This document shows positions 6,866-16,444 of a stretch of 47,151 nt of DNA, piece by piece. How positions within the stretch are numbered: position 1 is the first letter of the stretch; the number at the start of each line of letters is the position of its first letter. The notes under the pieces are model-generated. The model did no database searches. It was not told where the DNA came from and saw only the letters and a list, made by a program, of their open reading frames with translations. Both the position numbers and the translations under genes were made by a program. The stretch covers positions 1-47,151 of the forward strand of contig NZ_JALFLA010000063.1 in assembly GCF_022775115.1 (NCBI RefSeq), in the 5' to 3' direction. The DNA is from Agathobaculum sp. (GTDB lineage: Bacteria; Bacillota; Clostridia; Oscillospirales; Butyricicoccaceae).

Positions 6866-8551
6866 ATGAGGAGAATCCAAGCGCAAAAGCCCGCCGCTAA
6901 GGCTGCGGCAACGCCTGCGGCTGAGGAAATCAAGACCGGCGCACCCAAGGCTGAGCCTGCGTCTGCCAAAAAGCCCGCCGCCAAGCAGACGGCGGACAAG
7001 AAGACTGCGCCGAAAAAGGCCGCTGCCAAGTCCGCGCCTAAGAAGCCGACCGCGCTCATCATCATGGACGGCTTCGGCCACCGCGATGAGGTCAAGGGCA
7101 ACGCCATCAAGGTGGCCAAGACCCCCAATCTGGACAGGATATTCAGCGAAAACCCGACGGTCGATATCGGTGCATCCGGCTTGGATGTCGGCCTGCCGGA
7201 CGGGCAGATGGGCAATTCCGAGGTCGGCCACACCAATATCGGCGCGGGCCGCATCGTGTATCAGGAGTTGACGCGCATCACCAAGGCGATACAGGACGGC
7301 ACGTTCTTTGAGAACGAGGCGCTGCGCAGCGCGATCGACCAGTGCAAGTGGTTTAATTCCACGCTGCATATCTTCGGCCTGCTGTCGGATGGCGGCGTGC
7401 ATTCGCACATCGACCACATGTTCGCTCTGCTCGAGCTGGCGCGCCGCAGTGGTTTGCGCAAGGTCTGCTTCCACTGCTTTATGGACGGCCGCGACACGCC
7501 GCCGCAGTCGGGTATCGAGTATATCGACCGCCTGCAGGCCAAAATCAACGCGGTCGAACTTGGCTGCATCGCCACCATTTCCGGCCGGTACTACGCGATG
7601 GACCGCGACAACCGCTGGGAGCGCGTGGAAAAGGCCTATGACGCGATCGTAAACGGCGTTGGCGAGCACGCAGCTTCGGCGCACGAGGCGATGCAGGCCT
7701 CCTACGACGCGGGTGTGACTGACGAGTTCGTTGTACCCGTAATCGTGACCGAGGGCGCGACCGTGCAGAACGACGACGCGATCATCTTTGCAAACTTCCG
7801 CCCCGACCGCGCGCGTGAGATCACCCGTGCCTTTGTGGACGATGCGTTTACGGGATTTGCGCGCGACAAGCGCAATATCCACTATGTTTGCATGACGCAG
7901 TACGACGCGACCATCCCGGGTGTGGAGATCGCCTTCAAGCCGCAGTCGCTGCAAAACACCTTTGGCGAGTATATTTCGGACAAGGGACTGACCCAGCTGC
8001 GCATTGCCGAGACCGAGAAGTACGCGCATGTCACGTTTTTCTTCAACGGCGGCGTGGAAAAGGAGTACCCGGGCGAGGACCGTGCGCTGATCCCCTCTCC
8101 CAAGGTGGCCACTTATGACCTTCAGCCGGAGATGAGCGAGCCTGCCGTGACGGAGGAGTGCGTCAAGCGCATCCTGTCCGGCAAGTACGACATGATCGTG
8201 CTCAACTTCGCAAACTGCGATATGGTTGGCCACACCGGCGTGTTTGATGCCGCCGTCAAGGCCATCGAGGCCGTGGACGAGGGCGTGGGTAAGGTCGTTG
8301 ACGCTATCCTCAAGATGGATGGCCAGTGCCTGCTGACCGCCGACCACGGCAACGTTGACCAGATGCTGGACGCGGACGGCGTTACCCCGTTCACCGCGCA
8401 CTCGACCAATCCCGTGCCGCTTGCGATGATCGGCCACAAGGGCAAGCTGGCCGAGGGCGGTGTGCTGGCTGATATTGCACCGACGCTGCTTGCGATGATG
8501 GGGCTGCCCCAGCCGGAGGAGATGACCGGCAAGAGTCTGCTGATCGTCTAA
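6866..8551 (+). CDS. gpmI: 2,3-BPG-independent phosphoglycerate mutase with Lys/Ala/Pro-rich N-terminal tail
   Basis: A 561-residue protein; the family is usually about 510. From residue about 60 it is a complete alkaline-phosphatase-fold GpmI that interconverts 3- and 2-phosphoglycerate with two Mn ions. The metal-binding Asp68 is in IIMDGFG, the phosphorylated Ser118 in MGNSEVGHTNIG, and the C-terminal metal cluster includes TADHGNVDQM and FTAHSTNPVP. Residues 1-59 are extra: AKP-type repeats such as KKPAAKQTADKKTAPKKAAA, like a histone H1 tail, strongly basic and probably disordered. No start codon lies between residue 1 and Asp68, so the tail must be translated. The AAAGGAG site (6845-6851) is rather far, 14 bases, from the ATG. 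The tail's purpose is unknown. Confidence 0.95.
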   Translation: MRRIQAQKPAAKAAATPAAEEIKTGAPKAEPASAKKPAAKQTADKKTAPKKAAAKSAPKKPTALIIMDGFGHRDEVKGNAIKVAKTPNLDRIFSENPTVDIGASGLDVGLPDGQMGNSEVGHTNIGAGRIVYQELTRITKAIQDGTFFENEALRSAIDQCKWFNSTLHIFGLLSDGGVHSHIDHMFALLELARRSGLRKVCFHCFMDGRDTPPQSGIEYIDRLQAKINAVELGCIATISGRYYAMDRDNRWERVEKAYDAIVNGVGEHAASAHEAMQASYDAGVTDEFVVPVIVTEGATVQNDDAIIFANFRPDRAREITRAFVDDAFTGFARDKRNIHYVCMTQYDATIPGVEIAFKPQSLQNTFGEYISDKGLTQLRIAETEKYAHVTFFFNGGVEKEYPGEDRALIPSPKVATYDLQPEMSEPAVTEECVKRILSGKYDMIVLNFANCDMVGHTGVFDAAVKAIEAVDEGVGKVVDAILKMDGQCLLTADHGNVDQMLDADGVTPFTAHSTNPVPLAMIGHKGKLAEGGVLADIAPTLLAMMGLPQPEEMTGKSLLIV

Positions 8552-8571
8552 GGGGGACTTCCACCTCTTAG

Positions 8572-8601
8572 CTGCGAAAAAAGTTTCGCAGAAGCTTTTT
8601 C
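8572..8601 (+). terminator. Terminator or attenuator after gpmI
   Basis: A perfect 8-bp stem (8572-8579 with 8584-8591, loop AAAG) is followed four bases later by TTTTT (8596-8600). Further weak hairpins lie at about 8606-8635 and 8650-8665 before the eno ribosome site. eno may therefore have partly separate expression. Confidence 0.6.
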
Positions 8602-8646
8602 GATAACCCGCATCCCGTCCGCAGCGGCGCGGGTTGTGGTATGTAA

Positions 8647-10038
<1,392 letters not shown>

Positions 10039-10049
10039 AAAACGGCAAA

Positions 10050-10080
10050 AGGGCCGCTTCCCGTAAGGGAAGCGGCCTTT
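10050..10080. terminator. Bidirectional terminator between eno and cysE
   Basis: A perfect 11-bp stem (10052-10062 with 10067-10077, loop GTAA). It is followed by TTT on the plus side and by CTTTT and TTTTTT on the minus side (A runs at 10037-10050), so it serves both converging genes. Confidence 0.85.
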
Positions 10081-10108
10081 GACGTTGCCGGAAGCTGGCA
10101 GCGGGGCG

Positions 10109-10780
10109 TCACTCGTCGGCCTCGCGCTCGTACTGCTCCTCTTTTTTGAGCTTTTGCTCGCTGATATAGATGCGGTGCTGCAAGCGGCACAGCTCCTGCG
10201 ACACGGGATCGGGCAGGTTGATTTGGTCGAGCGAGTAGGAGGGGGACGGGCCGACGCGCTGGCCGTCTATCTTGACCACGCGCGCCTTGACCCCCACGAC
10301 GGTCGAGTTGGGCGGCACCTCTTGCAACACGACGGCATTTGCGCCGATGCGGCTGTTGTCGCCCACCTTGAACGGGCCGAGTACCTTGGCGCCTGTCGAG
10401 ATCAGCACGTTGTTGCCGATGGTCGGGTGGCGCTTGCCGGTGTCGTGTCCGGTGCCGCCGAGGGTGACGCCGTGGTAGATCGTGCAATCGTCTCCGATCT
10501 CGGCGGTCTCACCGATGACGATGCCCATGCCGTGGTCGATGAACAGGCGGCGGCCGATGGTTGCGCCGGGGTGTATCTCGATACCGGTCATATGCCGCGC
10601 AAACTGCGAAAGCGCGCGGGCAAGGAAAAAGTGCCCCCGTTGGTACAGCCAATGCGCCGGACGGTGGTAAATCAGCGCATGAAAGCCTTGGTAGAGCAAA
10701 AAGACCTCAAGCGTGGTGCGCGCGGCGGGGTCGCGGTCGCGGATCGAGCGCGCGTCATCGAGCAGGCCCTTGAAAATCAT
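10109..10780 (-). CDS. cysE: Serine O-acetyltransferase
   Basis: A 223-residue protein making O-acetylserine from serine and acetyl-CoA, the first step of cysteine synthesis. An alpha-helical N-terminus (about 1-65) is followed by a left-handed beta-helix with hexapeptide repeats: [47 protein letters not shown] and [16 protein letters not shown]. The DHG and GGTG residues mark the active site. The start at 10780 is chosen because AGGGAGG directly abuts the ATG at 10789 (no spacing) and is nine bases from 10780. The charged tail ([14 protein letters not shown]) is longer than usual. No cysK is adjacent and no T-box is seen in the short leader. Confidence 0.93.
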   Translation of the reverse strand: MIFKGLLDDARSIRDRDPAARTTLEVFLLYQGFHALIYHRPAHWLYQRGHFFLARALSQFARHMTGIEIHPGATIGRRLFIDHGMGIVIGETAEIGDDCTIYHGVTLGGTGHDTGKRHPTIGNNVLISTGAKVLGPFKVGDNSRIGANAVVLQEVPPNSTVVGVKARVVKIDGQRVGPSPSYSLDQINLPDPVSQELCRLQHRIYISEQKLKKEEQYEREADE

Positions 10781-10825
10781 AATAATCATCCTCCCTGAAC
10801 GGGTGTGAATGGCGGTGTATATTTC

Positions 10826-10890
10826 ATTATAGACGGTTTATCCCGAAAATTCAAACCTTAGATTGAAATTCAACAGAAAAGTGGTATAAT
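10826..10890. promoter_or_regulatory. Divergent promoters of cysE and wecC
   Basis: Minus strand (cysE): TTGAAT (10854-10849), 17 bases, TATAAT (10831-10826). Plus strand (wecC): TTGAAA (10863-10868), 16 bases, TATAAT (10885-10890). The two -35 elements are only eight bases apart, so polymerase binding may interfere. Confidence 0.8.
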
Positions 10891-10924
10891 GATTAAAGAA
10901 TGTCGATAAAGAGGTTATGATATT

Positions 10925-12127
10925 ATGAAAATTACTGTCATGGGATTGGGTTATATCGGCCTGCCCACTGCGATCACACTCGCGGAGGCCGGCTTTGAGG
11001 TATGCGGCTTTGACGTGAACGAGCAAACGATCGAGACGCTGCGGGGCGGACACATCCACATCGTCGAGCCAGGCTTGCAGCAGGCGTTTGAGACCGCTGT
11101 GGCGCACGGGCATCTGCATTTTTCCGGTGAGCTGCATCCGTCAGATGTGTTTTACATCGCCGTGCCCACGCCCTTCTATCAGGATGAGACGGGCAGCCAT
11201 AAGGCCGACCTAACGTATGTCGAGTCTGCCGGGCGCATGGCGGGCAAGGTGCTGGAGGCATCCAATCTGGTCATTCTCGAATCGACCGTGCCGCCGCACA
11301 CGACCGAGCTGCTCGCCCGCGTGCTGTCCGAGGAGTCCGGCATTCCGATGGACAAGCTGCACGTCGCGCATTGTCCGGAGCGCGTCATCCCTGGCAATAT
11401 GATGTACGAGCTGAAGAACAACGACCGCATTGTCGGCGCGCGCACGCCCGAAGCGGCCGAGATGGCAGCCGCCATCTACGAAAAGGTGCTGGAAAAGGGC
11501 GTGGTGCACAAAACGGACGACCTGACCGCCGAGATGTGCAAGCTGACCGAAAACACCTTCCGGGATGTCAACATCGCTTACGCCAACGAGCTGTCAGTCA
11601 TCTGCGACAAGATGGGCATCGATGTGTTTGAGCTGATTCGGCTGGCCAACTGCCATCCGCGCGTCAACATCCTGACCCCGGGCGTCGGCGTGGGCGGACA
11701 CTGCATCGCGGTCGACCCGTGGTTCATCTATGAGCAGTTCCCGGCTGAGGCCAAGGTCATTCTGGCCGCGCGGGAGCGAAACGAAAACAAGCCGCGCTTT
11801 GTCGCGGATAAGGTCGTCGGCGCGCTGCGCAAGGTGACGGACACGGTCGGCGTGCTCGGCCTGAGCTACAAGCCCGACGTGGACGATATGCGCGAGTCAC
11901 CCTCGATCGAGCTGTGCCACATCTTACAGCAAAAGGGTGTGCGTGTCATCGCCTGTGAGCCGTTTGCCGAGGCGGATGAGGTGCAGGGCATCCCGAACGT
12001 CTCCTTCGAGGCGCTACTCGGCAAGGTGGACTATCTGGTGATTACACTTGGGCATACTTTATTCAAAGATAACAAAAAGTTGATTGCTGAAAAGCCATAT
12101 TACGACTGCGTTGGCCTGATGGAGTGA
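10925..12127 (+). CDS. wecC: Nucleotide-sugar dehydrogenase, probably UDP-N-acetyl-D-mannosamine dehydrogenase
   Basis: A 400-residue protein of the UDP-glucose/GDP-mannose dehydrogenase family, which makes two NAD-dependent oxidations of a sugar C6. The N-terminal Rossmann domain starts VMGLGYIGLPTAITLAEAGF. A central helical domain contains ENTFRDVNIAYANELS. The catalytic Cys lies in GVGVGGHCIAVDPWF, and the C-terminal substrate domain contains GLSYKPDVDDMRESPS. HPRVNILTPGVGVGGHC is typical of the WecC (ManNAc) branch rather than Ugd. The gene stands alone; no wecB epimerase or glycan cluster is seen nearby, so the final glycan is unknown. The leader is short and the promoter strong. Confidence 0.88.
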   Translation: MKITVMGLGYIGLPTAITLAEAGFEVCGFDVNEQTIETLRGGHIHIVEPGLQQAFETAVAHGHLHFSGELHPSDVFYIAVPTPFYQDETGSHKADLTYVESAGRMAGKVLEASNLVILESTVPPHTTELLARVLSEESGIPMDKLHVAHCPERVIPGNMMYELKNNDRIVGARTPEAAEMAAAIYEKVLEKGVVHKTDDLTAEMCKLTENTFRDVNIAYANELSVICDKMGIDVFELIRLANCHPRVNILTPGVGVGGHCIAVDPWFIYEQFPAEAKVILAARERNENKPRFVADKVVGALRKVTDTVGVLGLSYKPDVDDMRESPSIELCHILQQKGVRVIACEPFAEADEVQGIPNVSFEALLGKVDYLVITLGHTLFKDNKKLIAEKPYYDCVGLME

Positions 12128-12185
12128 GAAGGAGCCGTAAAAGCCGGGCTGAGCACGCGCCTTTGTGATGATTTTGTGTCTTTGC

Positions 12186-12214
12186 TTGTCTTTCGGCGGA
12201 GGGCGTGCTATAAT
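12186..12214 (+). promoter_or_regulatory. Promoter of the parvulin-type foldase gene
   Basis: TTGTCT (12186-12191), 17 bases, TATAAT (12209-12214), 45 bases before the ATG. Confidence 0.7.
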
Positions 12215-12258
12215 AAACCGTATGTTCAGCTTTAATTTAGACAAGGAGAGTTCCAAAC

Positions 12259-13422
12259 ATGAGAAAGAATATGCAGCGTGCGATCGCGCTGGTTATCATG
12301 CTGGCGGTCGTGGCCGGGGCGCTCATGTGGCGCAGGTCGAGTACCTCGTTCACCTATGAGCCGCTGGCGAGCGGTGCGCCCACCGTCATGACGGTCAACG
12401 GAGACGCCATTCCGGCGGACGAATACGCGACCTATTTCTATTACAATATGCAGTACTATACCAACCTGTACGCGCAGTTTTACGGTCTCATGGACATCTG
12501 GGACGATCCCGAGATGGCGGATATGATGGGCGCGGCGCTGCCGGTGGACGCGCGTAATCAGGCGGTGTACACCCATGTGCTGCTGCAGGAGTTTGACAAG
12601 GCCGGCCTGTCGCTGACCGACGCGCAGCAGAGGGAGCTGTACGACGTCCGGCAGGATCTGATCGAGCAGTCAGGCGGCTATAACAACTATATCATGAAGA
12701 TCGCGCTGGGGGGCTTTACAGACCAGACCTATAGCAACTTCATGTATCTCAGTCAGGTCTATGCGGCGCTGGACGAGTATTATTTCGGTGAAAATGGACT
12801 GAACAAGCCGAGTGAGGACGAGCTGAAGGCCTACTTCCGTGACAACTATATCTCGGCCAAGCACATTCTGATTGGCACGACCGACCCGATGACCGGCGAG
12901 GTCAAGCGCACCGAGGAGCAGGCCAAGGCCGACGCGCAAAAGGTGCTCGACCGCCTGAACGCGGGCGAGGACTTTGACGCCGTGATGAACGAGGTCAGCG
13001 AGGATACCGGGCTGGCCAGCAATCCGGACGGCTATATCTTCACCAAGGGCGATATGGTCGAGCCATTCTACGAGGGCGCCAAGGCACTGACCGAGGGTCA
13101 GATCTCCGCGCTCGTCAAGAGCGATTACGGCTATCACATCATCAAGCGTGAGCCGCTGAACACCGAAGGCCAGTACCAGAACTATCAGGATGCCATTGCG
13201 GGCGCGCTCGGCAGAACGATGGATGTGCTGCTCGACCAGTGGATGAGCGAGGCCGACGTGCAGACGACCGAGCTGTTCGACCAGATCAGCTACCAGAACG
13301 TGGCCGACTACCTGCCTGCTGAGCAGCAGGCTGCCGAAGTCGAGGCCGAGAAGGTTCTTGAGCAGAGCGCGCAGGCCGAGCTGCAGGCTGACCTGAGCGG
13401 CGGGGAGGACACGGCGCAGTAA
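12259..13422 (+). CDS. Membrane-anchored parvulin-type peptidylprolyl isomerase (PrsA/SurA-like)
   Basis: A 387-residue protein with an N-terminal membrane segment (residues about 8-24) and no lipobox Cys, so it is probably a signal anchor rather than a lipoprotein like Bacillus PrsA. Residues about 35-180 are a SurA-N-like chaperone region opening TVMTVNGDAIPADEYATYFY. The parvulin domain is about 193-300 (SAKHILIGTTD at its start and SDYGYHIIKREP at its end). The C-terminal 50 residues are acidic and Ala/Glu-rich (QQAAEVEAEKVLEQSAQAEL). It probably helps fold exported proteins outside the membrane. ACAAGGAGAG precedes the ATG. Single-gene unit with its own promoter and terminator. Confidence 0.9.
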   Translation: MRKNMQRAIALVIMLAVVAGALMWRRSSTSFTYEPLASGAPTVMTVNGDAIPADEYATYFYYNMQYYTNLYAQFYGLMDIWDDPEMADMMGAALPVDARNQAVYTHVLLQEFDKAGLSLTDAQQRELYDVRQDLIEQSGGYNNYIMKIALGGFTDQTYSNFMYLSQVYAALDEYYFGENGLNKPSEDELKAYFRDNYISAKHILIGTTDPMTGEVKRTEEQAKADAQKVLDRLNAGEDFDAVMNEVSEDTGLASNPDGYIFTKGDMVEPFYEGAKALTEGQISALVKSDYGYHIIKREPLNTEGQYQNYQDAIAGALGRTMDVLLDQWMSEADVQTTELFDQISYQNVADYLPAEQQAAEVEAEKVLEQSAQAELQADLSGGEDTAQ

Positions 13423-13477
13423 AGCCTGTGCGCCGCGCAGGAGAAAAGAAGATAGCGGCAAGCCGCAGATAAACAGA

Positions 13478-13507
13478 AAGCACACCCTTTTCCGGGTGTG
13501 CTTTTTT
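13478..13507. terminator. Terminator between convergent genes
   Basis: An 8-bp stem GCACACCC (13480-13487) with GGGTGTGC (13494-13501), then six T. It serves the foldase gene; the minus strand has only a weaker T-rich tail for the gene at 13594. Confidence 0.85.
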
Positions 13508-13593
13508 GCGAAAAGCTACGTTCGGTGAGGGAAAAACGGTGCGCCCGGCTTAGCAGGCACACCGTTTATGTGTATCGAAGGGACAGCGCATAT

Positions 13594-14754
13594 TCAATCC
13601 GGCTGGATGCGCTTGAACATGCGCAAGTGGTTTCCGTTTGCGTCGCGGTATTCGCCGCGCGGTGTAAAGCCGAATTTCTGATAGAAGCCCCGGGCGCGGG
13701 CGTTGGCCTCGGCAACGTGCGCGCACAGCCATATTTTGCCCAGCTGGCGGTACACGCTGATTGCCTGTCCAATGATCTGGCCGCTCAGGCCGTGGCCGCG
13801 ATAGGCTGCATCAATGCAGAAGCCGCCGACCAGACCGACCTCCGGCTCGTCCTCGTACCATGTTTTCAGGTAGACCAGCGCGACCTCCTCGCCGCTTTCC
13901 ATGCAGCCAAAGCAGCAGGCGCGCGGGCTGACCGCCTGCGCGCGCACAACGTCGTGCAGCAGCGCGTCCGGGTCAAGGCCGGCGTCTGTGCCATAGGCGC
14001 TGCGGTGCAATTCGCGCATATAGGCGGTGATGCGCGCCGCATCTTCGGCGTTCTGCGGGTCGGCGCGGCGGAACCAAATTTGCGGCGTGGACGGCAAGCC
14101 CTTGCTGTTTTTCCAGCCAATGGACGCAAAGGTGGACAGCTCCTGCGGCAGATGAGAAGCGTCGTTCTCGTACACAACGGTCACACGGTCTGGTGTATCG
14201 AACGCAAGCTTAGCCACGCAGGTGTTGTCCCCCCAGCCGATCTCGCCCATCTGCTCGGGCGCATAGCCGTGCGCAAGAGTCAGCGCACCGCGGATGGCCG
14301 AGCCGTGCGTGACGACGGCGATGGTATGCCCCTCGTGCCGGCGCACCAGTGCGCGCACACCGTCCAGCATACGCGCGCCCGCGCCGACTACGCTTTCGCC
14401 ATGGGGCGGGGTCGCGTCCCACGGGCGGCTGTGCCAGCGCGCATAGTCCTCCGGCCACAGGCGCGGTAGCTCGGCCCAGGGCAGATCCTCCCAGTCGCCC
14501 ATGTCGATCTCGCGCAGTACCGGGCGGGTCTCGACCGGCAGGCCATGTGGCTGCGCGACGGCCTCGGCCGTCATGCGTGCGCGGAACAGGTCGGACGAAT
14601 AGACCGCGTCCAGCGGCACGTCCGTAAACCGCTTAGCCAGATGGGGCAGCTGCGCGTAGCCCTGCGGGGTGAGCAGGCTGTCATATTGGCCGTGGCAGCG
14701 GCGGTAGACATTGCCCTCGGCTTCGGCGTGGCGGATCAGATAAACCGTTGTCAT
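13594..14754 (-). CDS. Fusion of histidine phosphatase and GNAT acetyltransferase
   Basis: A 386-residue two-domain protein. Residues 1-200 are a phosphoglycerate-mutase-like histidine phosphatase: the RHG motif LIRHAEAEGN with the phospho-accepting His, a VYSSDLFRARMTAEA segment, the acidic REIDMGDWEDLPWAE, and the second catalytic His in AVVTHGSAIRGAL. From about 220 it is a GNAT N-acetyltransferase: VALVYLKTWYEDEPEVGLVG, then DAAYRGHGLSGQIIG (acetyl-CoA loop RGHGLSG) and ANARARGFYQKFGF. Its start overlaps the pyrD stop by four bases (ATGA) and GGAGGTG lies upstream, so it is the last gene of the pyrimidine operon. Substrates are unknown; dephosphorylation of a nucleotide or precursor is only a guess from context. 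Confidence 0.9.
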   Translation of the reverse strand: MTTVYLIRHAEAEGNVYRRCHGQYDSLLTPQGYAQLPHLAKRFTDVPLDAVYSSDLFRARMTAEAVAQPHGLPVETRPVLREIDMGDWEDLPWAELPRLWPEDYARWHSRPWDATPPHGESVVGAGARMLDGVRALVRRHEGHTIAVVTHGSAIRGALTLAHGYAPEQMGEIGWGDNTCVAKLAFDTPDRVTVVYENDASHLPQELSTFASIGWKNSKGLPSTPQIWFRRADPQNAEDAARITAYMRELHRSAYGTDAGLDPDALLHDVVRAQAVSPRACCFGCMESGEEVALVYLKTWYEDEPEVGLVGGFCIDAAYRGHGLSGQIIGQAISVYRQLGKIWLCAHVAEANARARGFYQKFGFTPRGEYRDANGNHLRMFKRIQPD

Positions 14755-15665
14755 GCAAGCACCTCCACCGCGCCGGACAGCTCACGCACGCTCTTTACGC
14801 CGTGTGCGTCCATCCAGTCTGTCAGCTCGGCCAGCGCCTTGACCGGCGCGGTCGGGTCAGCGAACAGCGCCGTGCCGATGGCGACCGCGTCCGCGCCCGC
14901 AAGCAGCATCTCAACGATGTCATGCCCAGTGCGGATGCCGCCCATGCCGAGAATGGGCACATTGACCGCTTTGCGCACCTGATAGACCATGCGCACAGCC
15001 ACAGGAAACACCGCCGGGCCGGACAGGCCACCCATCACGTTGGACAGGATGGGACGGCGCGTTTGAATGTCGATGCGCATACCGAGCAGCGTGTTGATGA
15101 GCGAGAGCGCGTCCGCGCCTGCGGAGACTGCCGCCCGCGCGATTTCAGCGATATCGGTCACGTTGGGGGAGAGCTTGACGATCAGCGGCTTTTTGGCTTT
15201 GGCCTTGGCCGCCGTAACGACCTCCTCGACCATGCCCGGCTGCGTGCCGAAGGCCATGCCGCCGCACTTGACGTTCGGGCAGGAGATATTCATCTCGATC
15301 AGGTCGACGTCGGCATCCGATATCTTTTCGACCATGCCCTCGTATTCCTCAACCGTGTTGCCTGACACATTGGCAATAATTTTGGTGTCGTGCTGCCGCA
15401 AAAACGGAATTTGCTCGGTGATGAAGCGGTCAATGCCGGGGTTTTGCAGGCCGACGCAGTTGAGAATACCGCTCGGCGTTTCGGCGATGCGGGGCGCGGG
15501 GTTGCCGAGACGCTCGGACGGAGTCAGTCCCTTGACGCCGATGCCGCCGAGCAGCGACAGGTCGAAAAATGCACCGTACTCATGGCCGAAGCCGAAGGTA
15601 CCCGAGGCGGTCGTAATGGGGTTTTTCAGCGGAACACCGCAGAAATCGACGTGCAAATCTGCCAT
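14751..15665 (-). CDS. pyrD: Dihydroorotate dehydrogenase 1B, catalytic subunit
   Basis: A 304-residue FMN TIM-barrel enzyme oxidising dihydroorotate to orotate, with electrons passed to PyrK. Visible motifs: ASGTFGFGHEYGAFFD (FMN/substrate), VKGLTPSERLGNPAPRI, NCVGLQNPGIDRF, EMNISCPNVKCGG with the catalytic base Cys of class 1B, LIVKLSPNVTDI and MGGIRTGHDIVEMLLAGA near the C-terminus. The start at 15665 is used: AGGAGG lies ten bases upstream and the ATG overlaps the pyrK stop by one base (TAATG). The longer open frame to 15770 lies inside pyrK and is rejected. Confidence 0.96.
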   Translation of the reverse strand: MADLHVDFCGVPLKNPITTASGTFGFGHEYGAFFDLSLLGGIGVKGLTPSERLGNPAPRIAETPSGILNCVGLQNPGIDRFITEQIPFLRQHDTKIIANVSGNTVEEYEGMVEKISDADVDLIEMNISCPNVKCGGMAFGTQPGMVEEVVTAAKAKAKKPLIVKLSPNVTDIAEIARAAVSAGADALSLINTLLGMRIDIQTRRPILSNVMGGLSGPAVFPVAVRMVYQVRKAVNVPILGMGGIRTGHDIVEMLLAGADAVAIGTALFADPTAPVKALAELTDWMDAHGVKSVRELSGAVEVLA

Positions 15666-16432
15666 TACCACATAACCTCCTCTGCGTTGAATACCGGGCC
15701 GTCCTTGCAGACGTGGCCGTACCGCGTTTCTCCGTCCGCCGCCTTGAGCGCGCAGGCGCAGACAAGGCACGCGCCGATGCCGCAGCCCATGCGCTCCTCC
15801 ATCGAAACGTAGCAGGGCAGACTGGCCTCTCCGGCGATGGCGGCGACCGCCCGGAGCATGGGGCGGGGGCCGCAGGCGGCAACACCGGTCGCATCCGCGG
15901 CAAGCTCGCGCAGCACATCGGTGACAAAGCCGCCGCGCGCATATGAGCCGTCGTCTGTGGTGACAAAGGTCGGGCAGACAGCGCGGAAATCTCCCTCCAA
16001 AATGACCGCCGCCTTTGAGCGGAAGCCGAGCACGGCGCGGGGCGACGCACCCGTGCCCGCCGCCCGCTGCGCGCAGGCCAGCATGGGCGGCACGCCGATG
16101 CCGCCGCCAATCAGCACGGGCTTGGCGCCCAGCGCGGCGATGTCAAACCCGTGCCCGAGCGGGCCGAGCACATCCAGCGCATCGCCCACGCGGCGGGTGC
16201 GCAGCCACTTTGTCCCCTCGCCTTTGACCTGATAGACAAGGCGCACCAGCCCCTCCTGCCAAGTGCAGATCGAGATCGGACGGCGCAGCAGATTGCCCGC
16301 GCCGCAGGCAATGTGTACGAACTGGCCGCACTGCGCGGCCGCCGCGATGCCCGGCGCTTCGAGCGTCATCGAATATAAGCCCTCACCCAACTGCGTGTGC
16401 TCGGCAACGCGGCAAATTTCCTGTATAGACAT
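15665..16432 (-). CDS. pyrK: Dihydroorotate dehydrogenase electron-transfer subunit
   Basis: A 255-residue FAD and [2Fe-2S] protein that passes electrons from PyrD to NAD. The N-terminal flavin domain includes LLRRPISICTW (FAD binding RxxS). The NAD domain has PVLIGGGIGVPPMLACAQ. The C-terminal cluster site is RMGCGIGACLVCAC followed by GHVCKDGPVF, giving the four-cysteine pattern of PyrK. It couples translationally with pyrD downstream and follows carB by 12 bases. Confidence 0.95.
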   Translation of the reverse strand: MSIQEICRVAEHTQLGEGLYSMTLEAPGIAAAAQCGQFVHIACGAGNLLRRPISICTWQEGLVRLVYQVKGEGTKWLRTRRVGDALDVLGPLGHGFDIAALGAKPVLIGGGIGVPPMLACAQRAAGTGASPRAVLGFRSKAAVILEGDFRAVCPTFVTTDDGSYARGGFVTDVLRELAADATGVAACGPRPMLRAVAAIAGEASLPCYVSMEERMGCGIGACLVCACALKAADGETRYGHVCKDGPVFNAEEVMW

Positions 16433-16444
16433 AACGACCCCCTT

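Noticed and set aside
15666..15770. N-terminal extension of pyrD
   Set aside because: It lies within pyrK, has no ribosome site, and the ATG at 15665 with AGGAGG matches the family start.
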